Source: Cladocopium goreaui (Eukaryota; Sar; Dinophyceae; Suessiales; Symbiodiniaceae). Taken from it: DNA of 64,000 nt. The notes below the pieces were generated by a model. It searched no databases. It worked only from the letters and a program-made list of their open reading frames with translations, and was not told the DNA's origin. The DNA lies in the NCBI GenBank assembly GCA_947184155.2, contig CAMXCT020001690.1, positions 62,001-126,000 of the forward strand, written 5' to 3'. A program made the position numbers and the translations under genes. Shown in pieces: positions 20,106-30,000 of this stretch (positions within the stretch are counted from its first letter, which is position 1; each line of letters starts with the position of its first letter).

Positions 20106-23100
20106 ACAGAACTGCAACCTCAACGTTTTTGAATGTGCATGACACTGTTTCAGTTTCGCATGAACTTCGTAGGTACATGCCAGTTTTGGTCCACTTTTGT
20201 CAGAATTCTGGAATGATGGACAGTCAGAGTTTTGGTGGTTACTGGATTCAGGTGCATCTGCAACTGTCATGGCAACTTCTTCCGTGAATGCATATGGTGC
20301 ATGGGTAGCTGACATGAAACATGAGCAATTTCGTGCTGCCAATGGGAGTAAGGTTGACATCGACGGTACTGCAACAATCACTGTTTGGGTCGGTTTTCAC
20401 ACTGGTAGGGACAAGGATTGGATACCTGACTACAAATCTGCCAAGTTGAAATGTTTGGTAGGTGGAATTAGTCACAACATCATGTCTACGACGACGTTGT
20501 GTGAATGTGGTTGGGAATTCAATCAAGGACCTGACGGGTTTCATGTCAAAGATGTGAAAACTGGTAGGACAGTTGAGGGTTGCATTTACTATGCAGGGTG
20601 CCCATGGATCAAATTAGAACCAGCATGGTCTTCAGAATCCCAATTGACTGTTTCCAAGGGTTTGGAACCTCCTCATCCTATTCCAGAAATTTTTGCTGCG
20701 AGTAGCAACAGTTTGAATCCACTTTCACGTGCGGCTGCATCTGACTTAGAGCGACATCGTCTTCAAGGACACGTTCCGTATGACCCAAGATGCACGATCT
20801 GTGCACGTGGGAAATCTACTTTTCATCACAGAAGGAGAAAGGAGGGTTCGTTGGAGACTGAGATCCAGGCGGACTTTGCATTCTTAACAACACGTGGAGA
20901 AGTAGTTGACGAGGAGTCAGAGAATACCATCAAAATCTTAGTCCTTACGGAATTAGCTACTAACTGCATTGGATTCGTAGTTGCAACAGCCACTGATGCA
21001 AGGAAGGTCAAAGGCCAGGTCTGCAAATGGTTAGACCACTTTGGGTTATCGTCTTCAACAAGTTCAGTTGTGTTGCACACGGATGCAGAAAGAGCGGTTT
21101 CGGAATTAGTAGGGACAAGTTCGGAGAAGTACACATTCATGGTGCGTCGTGCACGCCCTCAACAGCACCAATCCAATGGTGGAGCCGAGCGAGCAGTCAG
21201 AAGGTTGAAGGAGTCGTTGGCTGTTCTTCGAGCTGAGATGAACGATGGCGGTGCTGATGTGAACTTTTCTGCACGTGGTTTGTCAGATGTTTGCACGTAT
21301 ATTGCATTGAGTCACAATCATTTTTCAAATGCACATGGGTCAGATTTTTCACCTCTTGAATACTCAACGCAACGGAAGTTATCAAAACCAAGTTTTGCAA
21401 TGTTCGGTTCAACAGTGTTAGCTGAGTTGCCAGACAGTCTTCGTGCACAGTCACCAAACGAAACGAGAAGCATTGAAGCATGTTTTGTGCATTCAGGTTT
21501 AGACACAGGTCCTGTTGTTCAGGGTGCATTGCGAATTGATGGAGAGTTGGTTTTGAAACGTTTTGTTGCACGGAATGTGAGACCAATCACACCCATTGCA
21601 TGGAAACACATGATAGGTGACCAGTTGTTTGTGGAAGTTGAAGGTGCAGATGTTCAAGTTGCGGAGAGTCAAGATGTGCATATGCAAGCGCCTCCAAACG
21701 CGCCCCCAGCAGCAATTGCACCAACACCTGCACGTTCAGTAGGTGATAGGCCCCCACTTGAACCACCGCGACAACCGCGCGATGCACGCGATGACATCGT
21801 TGAATACCCAGATGGAGCTCCCAGTGAACTTGTTAGGGAAATGAAGGAACCTGACAACACTAGGAGGCCAATGCCAAAGAAACGACCAAGTGAAACTCCT
21901 GTGCCAAAGCGTTCCACTGGTATCAAAATTGCCCATCAACCACCTTTGCCAACACCGGCAACAGCGAAAGCAGAACCTAAGACACCCGCTGTTGTGTCTA
22001 AGTCACCTTCAGTTGTCCCAACATCGCCTGCAACTTCACCAGCAGACTCTGTACCTGAAGTTAGAGTTTTTCCCAAAACACCGAGATGCCCAGCATGTGA
22101 CTCTGGAATGGTAGCCCCTGGAATTCGGCACAATGCCGACTGCAAGCGGAGAAGAGCGGCATTTGATGCTGAGAACTCACCGAGTGTTGCGGTTGGTAGT
22201 CCAGAGAGTGTTGAGGTGAGTAGGGAAAGGTTGCAAGTGCATTTTGAGGATATGGAGGTTGATACTGAGCGAGACCCAGCTCCGGCTGGCGGTACAACAG
22301 AAGGTCAGGTTGAAATGGATGTGGAAGAGACTGGAGGAACTAAAAGAGAAGCTGAGCAACCAGTAGAAGAATTAGAAGCAGAGATGGAGCGTGAAAGAGC
22401 CTCCGGGCAACCCATGACTCTTGATTTGCTTTTAATGGATGATGCATGCCAATTGTGGAGGTGAAGCTGGACCAGAACGGGCAGTTGCAACAAGCCCCGA
22501 GTTGTTTGACGATGAGTTGAATTCAATCAAGCTCATGCCAGAACGTGACCATACTTGCGTGAAGGTGAAGCTAGGTGGTACCAATGTTTTGGTGTGGAAG
22601 CCCGATGAGGTGATTGATGACAGCTCGTTGATGCAACTTAATGCTGATTTAGGCTTTGAAGGCATGAAGGAAGAGATTGCTAATTTGGAGAAATGTGGAG
22701 CAGGAAAGGTGATAGGCCAAGCAGAGGTTGATGCATTGAAGAAAAAGAATCCAAACATGCGCGTGATCCCAAGCCGTTGGGTGTCAGCGTACAAGAGTGA
22801 GACAAGGGTCAGAGTTAGGATCGTAGCCAAAGACATCAACAAAGGTGTCTCTGCACGAAAATTAGGAATTTCTAGCCCCACTCCGAGCATTGAGGGCTTG
22901 CATTTCGTGTTGTCACTGGCTTCGAGACGAGCTCTACGACTTAAAGGCCTTGATGTCTCACACGCATTCATGCATTCTCCTCTACCTCGTGGTCTTGTCA
23001 TCGTCCTCAAGCTACCGTTATCTGTCTCTATGATAGATGGTTCTCCTGCATATCTCTTGCTCTACAAGGCGCTGAACGGTCTTCGAGATGCGTCACTGCA

Positions 23101-24967
23101 TTGGTTGAATTTGCTCAGTGACTCCATTCGAGGAGTTGGCCTTGTTTCGGATGAAGTTGAACCTTGCATTTACCAGGGTATTGTGCATGGAGAAACTGCA
23201 TTGTTGGTAGCCTATGTTGATGATCTTCTTCTTTGTTGTCAAACTGCACGTAGTGAGAAGCTGGTTGAGAAAGCAATTGAGAAAGCAGTCCCGTTGAAAG
23301 AGACTGGCGTGATCCTACCCGCCGAGCAAGGCGGAGGTGCACTGACCTTTATTGGGAGAAGAATTCAACGAGGAGCAACGGATGATTCATTGTCAATTGG
23401 TGTTGACCCGAAGTTTCTGGACACAACCTTTGTGGAATTCAGTGTGAACAAGGGATCCAACACCGTGCCTGATGTTGCGGCAGTGCTTGAAAGAGCCTTG
23501 ACAGACAAAAGCATGCAACAGCCGTTGTCGGCTGCAGCGTACTCAAGGTTTCGGAGAGCACTTGGGAAGCTGCTATGGATGGCACAGTCACGGCATGATC
23601 TGAAGTTGTTTCTTAGCCTGATAGGCTCGCAGCAAGCTGCTCCTACGCATGGTACTGAAATGGCAATCAAAGCTTTGCTACGTTTTTTGCATGGAGATGT
23701 GAGAACTTGTCTGCGGCTTCCATCGCCAAAGTATGAGGAACTCATGATTGGAGCTGCACGACATTGCATTCTGCATTCTTTTTCAGATGCTTCCTTTGCA
23801 CCATATAGATTCAATGGCAGAAAGGGGATTACAGGTGGTGTGGTTTTCTGCGAAGGTGGACTTGTGCGATCCATTGCACGCCAGCAACAGTCCGTTTCAC
23901 TTTCGTCTTGCGAAGCCGAGCTCTATGCACTGCAAGCTGTATCTCAAGAAAGTGTGGCTTTCAGCCAATTCTGTCAGAGGGTCTATGTTGGTTTGGGAGA
24001 GATGCAACCGAAGAGTGTGCCGAAGATTTTGCTCGAATCTGATAGCTCTTCTGCATTGCAATTGCTTGTTGGCCAGGATATTCCTAAGAGGAGCAGGCAT
24101 GTGGAGATTCGTTTGGCATGGATGAAATCCAAAATGGCTTCTGGAGAACTCGAGATCGAGCACCGAGCAGGGACTGAGAATGTGGCTGACCTGTTTACCA
24201 AGTGCTTGAGCACGAAGGACTTCTTACGTCATCGTGCAAGCTTGGGTTTTGAGGCTGTGGAGGTGCCTGCCAGGGATCTTCGATCAGTCAATGACATGTT
24301 GCTCATCAATGATGTTGTTTCTGGAAAACAAGAGATTGCATTTGTCGAAGTGTGCTGTGGCACAAATTCAGCTCTTCGTGATGCATGTCGAGTTGCTCGA
24401 ATGCCCTATGTTGGAGTTGTGAAAGAGGTTGAGACCGATGCAATGTTTGCACGAGTGAAGCAGTTTGTAGAGGTCCAAGCTCAACTTGGGTATCGCTGGA
24501 TTCATGTGCATGCCTCTACTCCATGTAGCTCAGGCTCACCGTTGAAACATTTTGGAACTGGAGGTTTGAGTGAAGCCGATGTTGCATGGGAAGGTATCAT
24601 GAAAGCTGTGCCTAAGTATTTGACTCTGGGGAATTCGAGATCGTTTGAACTCCCAAGGAATAATAACATTTGGAAGAGAGATGAAACCAAGCATGTTTTG
24701 AAGCACTGTGGTTTAGAATTTGAATCAGAAGTGTTTCTTTGCCAAACTGGATGCAAAGCAGACAATGGTTTGCCTGTAGGGAAATGCCTCATTTTTCGAA
24801 GCTCATTTTCAGGTTTTTGCAATGTGTTGACAAAGCGTTTTGGATCGTGCACATGTGAGGAGCATGCTGGTGTGATGGATGTGAACTGGGTTAGGACTGG
24901 TTCATATACCAAAGAACTCGCTAAGGGAATTCTAGCAGCTGTGAGAGCTGCACGTCGCGCCGCATGA
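20106..24967 (+). pseudogene. Pol of copia A, frameshifted
   Basis: Two open stretches, 20197-22464 and 22439-24967, correspond to the single frame of element B. Visible domains in order: aspartic protease (LLDSGASAT near 20233), pre-integrase H/C zinc motif (HRLQGHVPYDPRCTIC near 20755), integrase D-D-E core (QADFAF, LHTDAERA, NGGAERA), RT with LDVSHAFMHS and YVDD near 23216, RNase H (FSDAS, SCEAELYAL, LESDSSS, ENVADLFTK), and the methyltransferase-like tail (VEVCCG, HASTPCSSGSPL). Relative to B there is a four-base deletion near 20070, a one-base deletion near 20190 and a 17 bp deletion near 22456. The first codons of both open stretches are not true starts. Confidence 0.85.
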
Positions 24968-25680
24968 CTCACCAAGGAACACCGCATGAATTTCCTTAGG
25001 AATTCATGCAACAACCAGAGAAAGAGTTTTTTTTGGCATGTCCTGTCTCCGGACAGCGCACAGTTTAAGAGGGGGACAGGTATGCTGCAGACGTTTTCTA
25101 GATTTGTAACTGTAGGTTTGGGAATGTTTGCACGTTTTGCATGTTATTTTTCAAACCTGCATGGAACAACTTTATTTGCGTTTTTTTGTGCATGTGCTTT
25201 ATTTCAACTGAACCAAAACAGACGAAACAAACAGACGGCAGTTGATGTGAAGCACTGAAACGAAGCACGGCAGTTGATGTGACACTTACTGCATTCTGAT
25301 GCACGTCGTTTAGGAGTGCATGTTGTTTTACTTTTGTTTTGGTTTGTCGCCGAATGCAAAACGCAAACAGACAAACGGCAGTTGATGTCACTGAAACAAA
25401 CGCGAGACGCCAGTACAGTTGATGTGGAACACAGAACAGTTTGTGTTGTATTTTTGGTTTTTGCGTTCAAGCACGGAGAGAGGGAATTCACTGCAAAGAT
25501 GTCACAACACATGTTCTGACGCGCGACATCAAAGATGTCTGAAAGGAAAACTTCAGGTGACACAGCAGGTAACCTCTCAGGTTTTGTGCTTGGCCGGACT
25601 CTTTTCTTCCTTTGGTGTGTGTGTGAGGGTTGGAAACAGTTTCAACTAATTAAGTAGTTGCCTGCCGCCGACTTAGAGCC
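24968..25680 (+). other. Inter-ORF region of copia A with CAGTTGATGT repeats
   Basis: 713 bp between the pol stop and the third ORF. CAGTTGATGT occurs four times (25239, 25271, 25379, 25416). Just before the third ORF there is a pyrimidine-rich stretch (CTTTTCTTCCTTTGG near 25600) and CAG/AG dinucleotides that could serve as a splice or spliced-leader acceptor. No ORF supported. Confidence 0.5.
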
Positions 25681-26841
25681 ATGGCAAACCGACCTCCACC
25701 ACCACCGAATTCAGCTGGCATGGAATGCTACCCTGGGACCGATATGACTGGAGTGGAAATGGAGCTTTTGCGTGAATTGATGCACAAGGCAGAGCGCAAC
25801 CAGATGATGACACAGACTCTGTCTTTGCACCAATTAGAACATAAGCATGCTCCTGACCCGCGTCAGGCTGAATGGAATGCACAGAAGGCCGCAGGACAAT
25901 GGCCAGGATGGAAGGGAAATGGACCGCCTCCAAAGAGGGTGAACCCGCCTGCATCGTCTGGGCGACCACCCAAGATGAACTATGACCCTGACGATGACCC
26001 GTGGGCCGCAATTCCAACTGCACCGAAGGCTGATCCGCCTGTTTTGCAGATCTTTGGAAATGTCCAGCAAGGCACACCGCCAATTAATCTTCCACCTGCT
26101 GCCACTGCAATGCCTAAGTCTGGATTCCCAGAACATTCAGCTGCCGCTATGGGGACAGAAGCAATGTTTCCACCAGCAAAGGCTTCTGCTCCTACTGCAC
26201 CGGAGAATTCAGCAGCGAAACAGCTGCCTATTCCGAAGGCAAGCGGACCCAACAAAGCAGCCAGGAATTCGACTCCCACGATCGAAGAGGTACCGGAAGA
26301 AGTTAATGGGGACGGCACTGGTGGACGCATGGATGAGAGCTTTAAGAGGAATCGAGATGTTTTTGAGGATGAAGACGAACTCTTTGGCTTTGAGTATGTT
26401 CCTGCAGATGTCTCACCGCCGTGGTTCCCAAATCACCTATGGGGAATTCCAACCACAATTCAGCACAATGCAACGGATTGGAATGACAAGAGTTGGTACC
26501 CCAGCTATCAGTCCAGTGACATGGACCCCGCAGTGCCATTTCCAGTGCGTGTGCAAGGCATCAAGTCGTGGGCCAGCACGAAGATCAAGCTGAAGAAATG
26601 GAGGGACAAGGACATGTCCTACCATGAATTCATTCTGAAGGTCTTCAACCACGATGATGAAGCCGGGCAATATGCAAAGTGGATTTTGGCACACTATACG
26701 CCCAAGATCACAGCTACGCCCAAGTCGCAAGCTCCAGATCTTGCCGCTTTCCTCAAGAAGATGAGAGTGGATGTGTTTTTGTATGCAACGACGGCGTACC
26801 GCAGGGAGTTGATGAGTGTGGACTTCGACAAGAAGCCCTAG
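25681..26841 (+). CDS. Third ORF of copia A, 386 aa, unknown function
   Basis: ATG in CCATGG context at 25681, stop at 26839-26841. Residues 1-200 are Pro/Ala-rich and low in complexity (MANRPPPPPNSAGM; PPPKRVNPPASSGRPPK), then comes an acidic patch (FEDEDELFGFEY, about 225-240). The last 100 residues look folded: WASTKIKLKKWRDKDMSYHE, then AGQYAKWILAHY, then DLAAFLKKMR. This C-terminal block is recognisable in the third ORF of the divergent element C at 58597-59178. A lysine-rich strand, a SYxE helix start and a YxKW motif loosely recall small DUF3820-like/GKYKG domains. It is intact here although gag and pol of the same element are broken. Role unknown; packaging, integration or regulation are all possible. 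Confidence 0.75.
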   Translation: MANRPPPPPNSAGMECYPGTDMTGVEMELLRELMHKAERNQMMTQTLSLHQLEHKHAPDPRQAEWNAQKAAGQWPGWKGNGPPPKRVNPPASSGRPPKMNYDPDDDPWAAIPTAPKADPPVLQIFGNVQQGTPPINLPPAATAMPKSGFPEHSAAAMGTEAMFPPAKASAPTAPENSAAKQLPIPKASGPNKAARNSTPTIEEVPEEVNGDGTGGRMDESFKRNRDVFEDEDELFGFEYVPADVSPPWFPNHLWGIPTTIQHNATDWNDKSWYPSYQSSDMDPAVPFPVRVQGIKSWASTKIKLKKWRDKDMSYHEFILKVFNHDDEAGQYAKWILAHYTPKITATPKSQAPDLAAFLKKMRVDVFLYATTAYRRELMSVDFDKKP

Positions 26842-26970
26842 CCTGGTGTTTCCATGTGCATGCTGACAGTTTTTTGCATGGCGATGCAGCGACGACTGCA
26901 TCAAGCAATGTATCTCTTTCAGATCTATGTCAGTCTGAAATTCTGGACTTCTGGTTTTGCTGGAGTGATT
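26842..26970 (+). other. 3' untranslated start of copia A, cut by gap
   Basis: 129 bp nearly identical to 34455-34581 after element B's third ORF. It ends exactly where element B has a run of eight T, so the assembly probably broke at this homopolymer. Confidence 0.7.
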
Positions 26971-27070
26971 NNNNNNNNNNNNNNNNNNNNNNNNNNNNNN
27001 NNNNNNNNNNNNNNNNNNNNNNNNNNNNNNNNNNNNNNNNNNNNNNNNNNNNNNNNNNNNNNNNNNNNNN
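26971..27070. other. Assembly gap (100 N)
   Basis: Exactly 100 N, the usual placeholder for unknown length. Left of it lies the region after copia A's third ORF; right of it lies the middle of copia B's Gag tail. The missing sequence must include A's 3' LTR and B's 5' LTR, primer site and most of gag. Confidence 0.95.
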
Positions 27071-30000
27071 TTAATTGGAAGAATTTTTGGGGAAATTTCC
27101 ACCGGTTTAGTTTTGCAAGAGGCAATGGATGAGCTTGGCAGCAGCAACAGTCATAGCTCTTGGGGAGATAGTGTTTGTGTGGTCTCTGCACGTGGTTTGG
27201 TGTGTTTTAATGAACAACTGTTTTGCCATTGTGACCACTGTGAGTTCAAAGAGTGGCAGAATGGCAGGGAATATGACCGTTCATTGCAGAGACAGTCCAA
27301 GATGACACATTTCTTTGAGAGTTTGCCACCGTTTTCAGAAATTTTGCCTGCACAGTTTTTTGATGATCCAGAACTCGTTTTTGCTGAAACAGATGCATGT
27401 TCAGTTGTTTTTGATCAACCTGGGAATTTGGGAGATGAGATTGATTTTAGCAGCAGTGATGAAGACAGTGACGAACGCCACTGTTTGTGGGATCTCAACT
27501 TTGGCTGGTTTGGTTGTGGTGCAGGAACTGAGGACTCAGGATTCCTCTGCGGACTTCTTCAACAAGAATCCAGTTGCACGACACCTCCAAATCTGCATGA
27601 ACCATGGTTTTTGGGTTTGCAAGGCGAAGGTTCCACAGGTGATGCTGCAGAGTTTTCCCAAGGGTTGGTTTCCGATGTTAACAGCAGAGTTGTTTTAAAC
27701 AGAACTGCAACCTCAACGTTTTTGAATGTGCATGACACTGTTTCAGTTTCGCATGAACTTCGTAGGTACATGCCAGTTTTGGATCCACTTTTGTCAGAAT
27801 TCTGGAATGATGGACAGTCAGAGTTTTGGTGGTTACTGGATTCAGGTGCATCTGCCACTGTCATGGCAACTTCTTCCGTGAATGCATATGGTGCATGGGT
27901 AGCTGACATGAAACATGAGCAATTTCGTGCTGCCAATGGAAGTAAGGTTGACATCGACGGTACTGCAACAATCACTGTTTGGGTCGGTTTTCGCACTGGT
28001 AGGGACAAAGATTGGGTACTTGACTACAAATCTGCCAAGTTGAAATGTTTGGTAGGTGGAATTAGTCACAACATCATGTCTACGACGACGTTGTGTGAAT
28101 GTGGTTGGGAATTCAATCAAGGACCTGATGGGTTTCATGTCAAAGATGTGAAAACTGGTAGGACAGTTGAGGGTTGCATTTACTATGCAGGATGCCCATG
28201 GATCAAATTAGAACCAGCATGGTCTTCAGAATCCCAATTGACTGTTTCCAAGGGTTTGGAACCTCCTCATCCTATTCCAGAAATTTTTGCTGCAAGTAGC
28301 AACAGTTTGAATCCACTTTCACGTGCGGCTGCATCTGACTTGGAGCGACATCGTCTTCAAGGACACGTTCCGTATGACCCAAGATGCACGATCTGTGCAC
28401 GTGGGAAATCTACTTTTCACCACAGAAGGAGAAAGGAGGGTTCGTTGGAGACTGAGATCCAAGCGGACTTTGCATTCTTAACAACACGTGGAGAAGTAGT
28501 TGACGAAGAGTCAGAGAATACCATCAAAATTTTAGTCCTTACTGAATTAGCTACTAACTGCATTGGATTCGTAGTTGCAACAGCCACTGATGCAAGGAAG
28601 GTCAAAGGCCAGGTCTGCAAATGGTTAGACCACTTTGGGTTATCGTCTTCAACAAGTTCAGTTGTGTTGCACACGGATGCAGAAAGAGCGGTTTCGGAAT
28701 TAGTAGGGACAAGTTCGGAGAAGTACACATTCATGGTGCGTCGTGCACGCCCTCAACAGCACCAATCCAATGGTGGAGCCGAGCGAGCAGTCAGAAGGTT
28801 GAAGGAGTCGTTGGCTGTTCTTCAAGCTGAGATGAATGATGGTGGTGCTGATGTGAACTTTTCTGCACGTGGTTTGTCGGATGTTTGCACGTATATTGCA
28901 TTGAGTCACAATCATTTTTCAAATGCACATGGGTCAGATTTTTCTCCTTTGGAATACTCAACGCAACGGAAGTTATCAAAACCAAGTTTTGCAATGTTCG
29001 GTTCAACTGTGTTAGCTGAGTTGCCAGACAGTCTTCGTGCACAGTCACCAAACGAAACGAGAAGCATTGAAGCATGTTTTGTGCATTCAGGTTTAGACAC
29101 AGGTCCTGTTGTTCAGGGTGCATTGCGAATAGATGGAGAGTTGGTTTTGAAACGTTTTGTTGCACGGAATGTGAGACCAATCACACCCATTGCATGGAAA
29201 CACATGATAGGTGACCAATTGTTTGTGGAAGTTGAAGGTGCAGATGTTCAAGTTGCGGAGAGTCAAGATGTGCATATGCAAGCGCCTCCAAACGCGCCCC
29301 CAGCAGCAATTGCACCGACACCTGCACGCTCAGTAGGTGATAGGCCCCCACTCGAACCACCGCGACAACCGCGCGATGCACGCGATGACATCGTTGAATA
29401 CCCAGATGGAGCTCCCAGTGAACTTGTTAGGGAAATGAAGGAACCTGACAATACTAGGAGGCCAATGCCAAAGAAGCGACCAAGTGAAACTCCTGTGCCA
29501 AAACGTTCCACTGGTATCAAAATTGCCCATCAACCACCTTTGCCAACACCGGCAACAGCGAAAGCAGAACCAAAGACACCCGCTGTTGTGTCTAAGTCAC
29601 CCTCAGTTGTCCCAACATCGCCTGCAACTTCGCCAGCAGACTCTGTACCTGAAGTTAGAGTTTTTCCCAAAACACCGAGATGCCCAGCATGTGACTCTGG
29701 AATGGTAGCCCCTGGAATTCGGCACAACGCCGACTGCAAGCGGAGAAGAGCGGCATTTGATGCTGAGAATTCACCAAGTGTTGCAGTGGGTAGTCCAGAG
29801 AGTGTTGAGGTAAGTAGGGAAAGGTTGCAAGTGCATTTTGAGGACATGGAGGTTGATATTGAGCAAGACCCAGCTCCGGCTGGCGGTACGACAGAAGGTC
29901 AGGTTGAAATGGATGTAGAAGAGACTGGAGGAACTAAAAGAGAAGCTGAGCAACCAGTAGAAGAATTAGAAGCTGAGATGGAGCGTGAGAGAGCCTCCGG

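Larger units (their letters stand above)
16393..26970 (+). mobile_element. Ty1/copia LTR retrotransposon A (degenerate)
   Basis: Order: 5' LTR 16393-17208, primer binding site, gag, pol (protease, integrase, RT, RNase H, extra C-terminal domain), third ORF 25681-26841, then the assembly gap. Integrase before RT is the copia order. It is inserted into the helicase-element fragment at a site corresponding to about 52680 of the full copy. The 3' LTR is hidden by the gap. Gag and pol carry at least four frame-disrupting changes, so it cannot move on its own. Confidence 0.85.
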
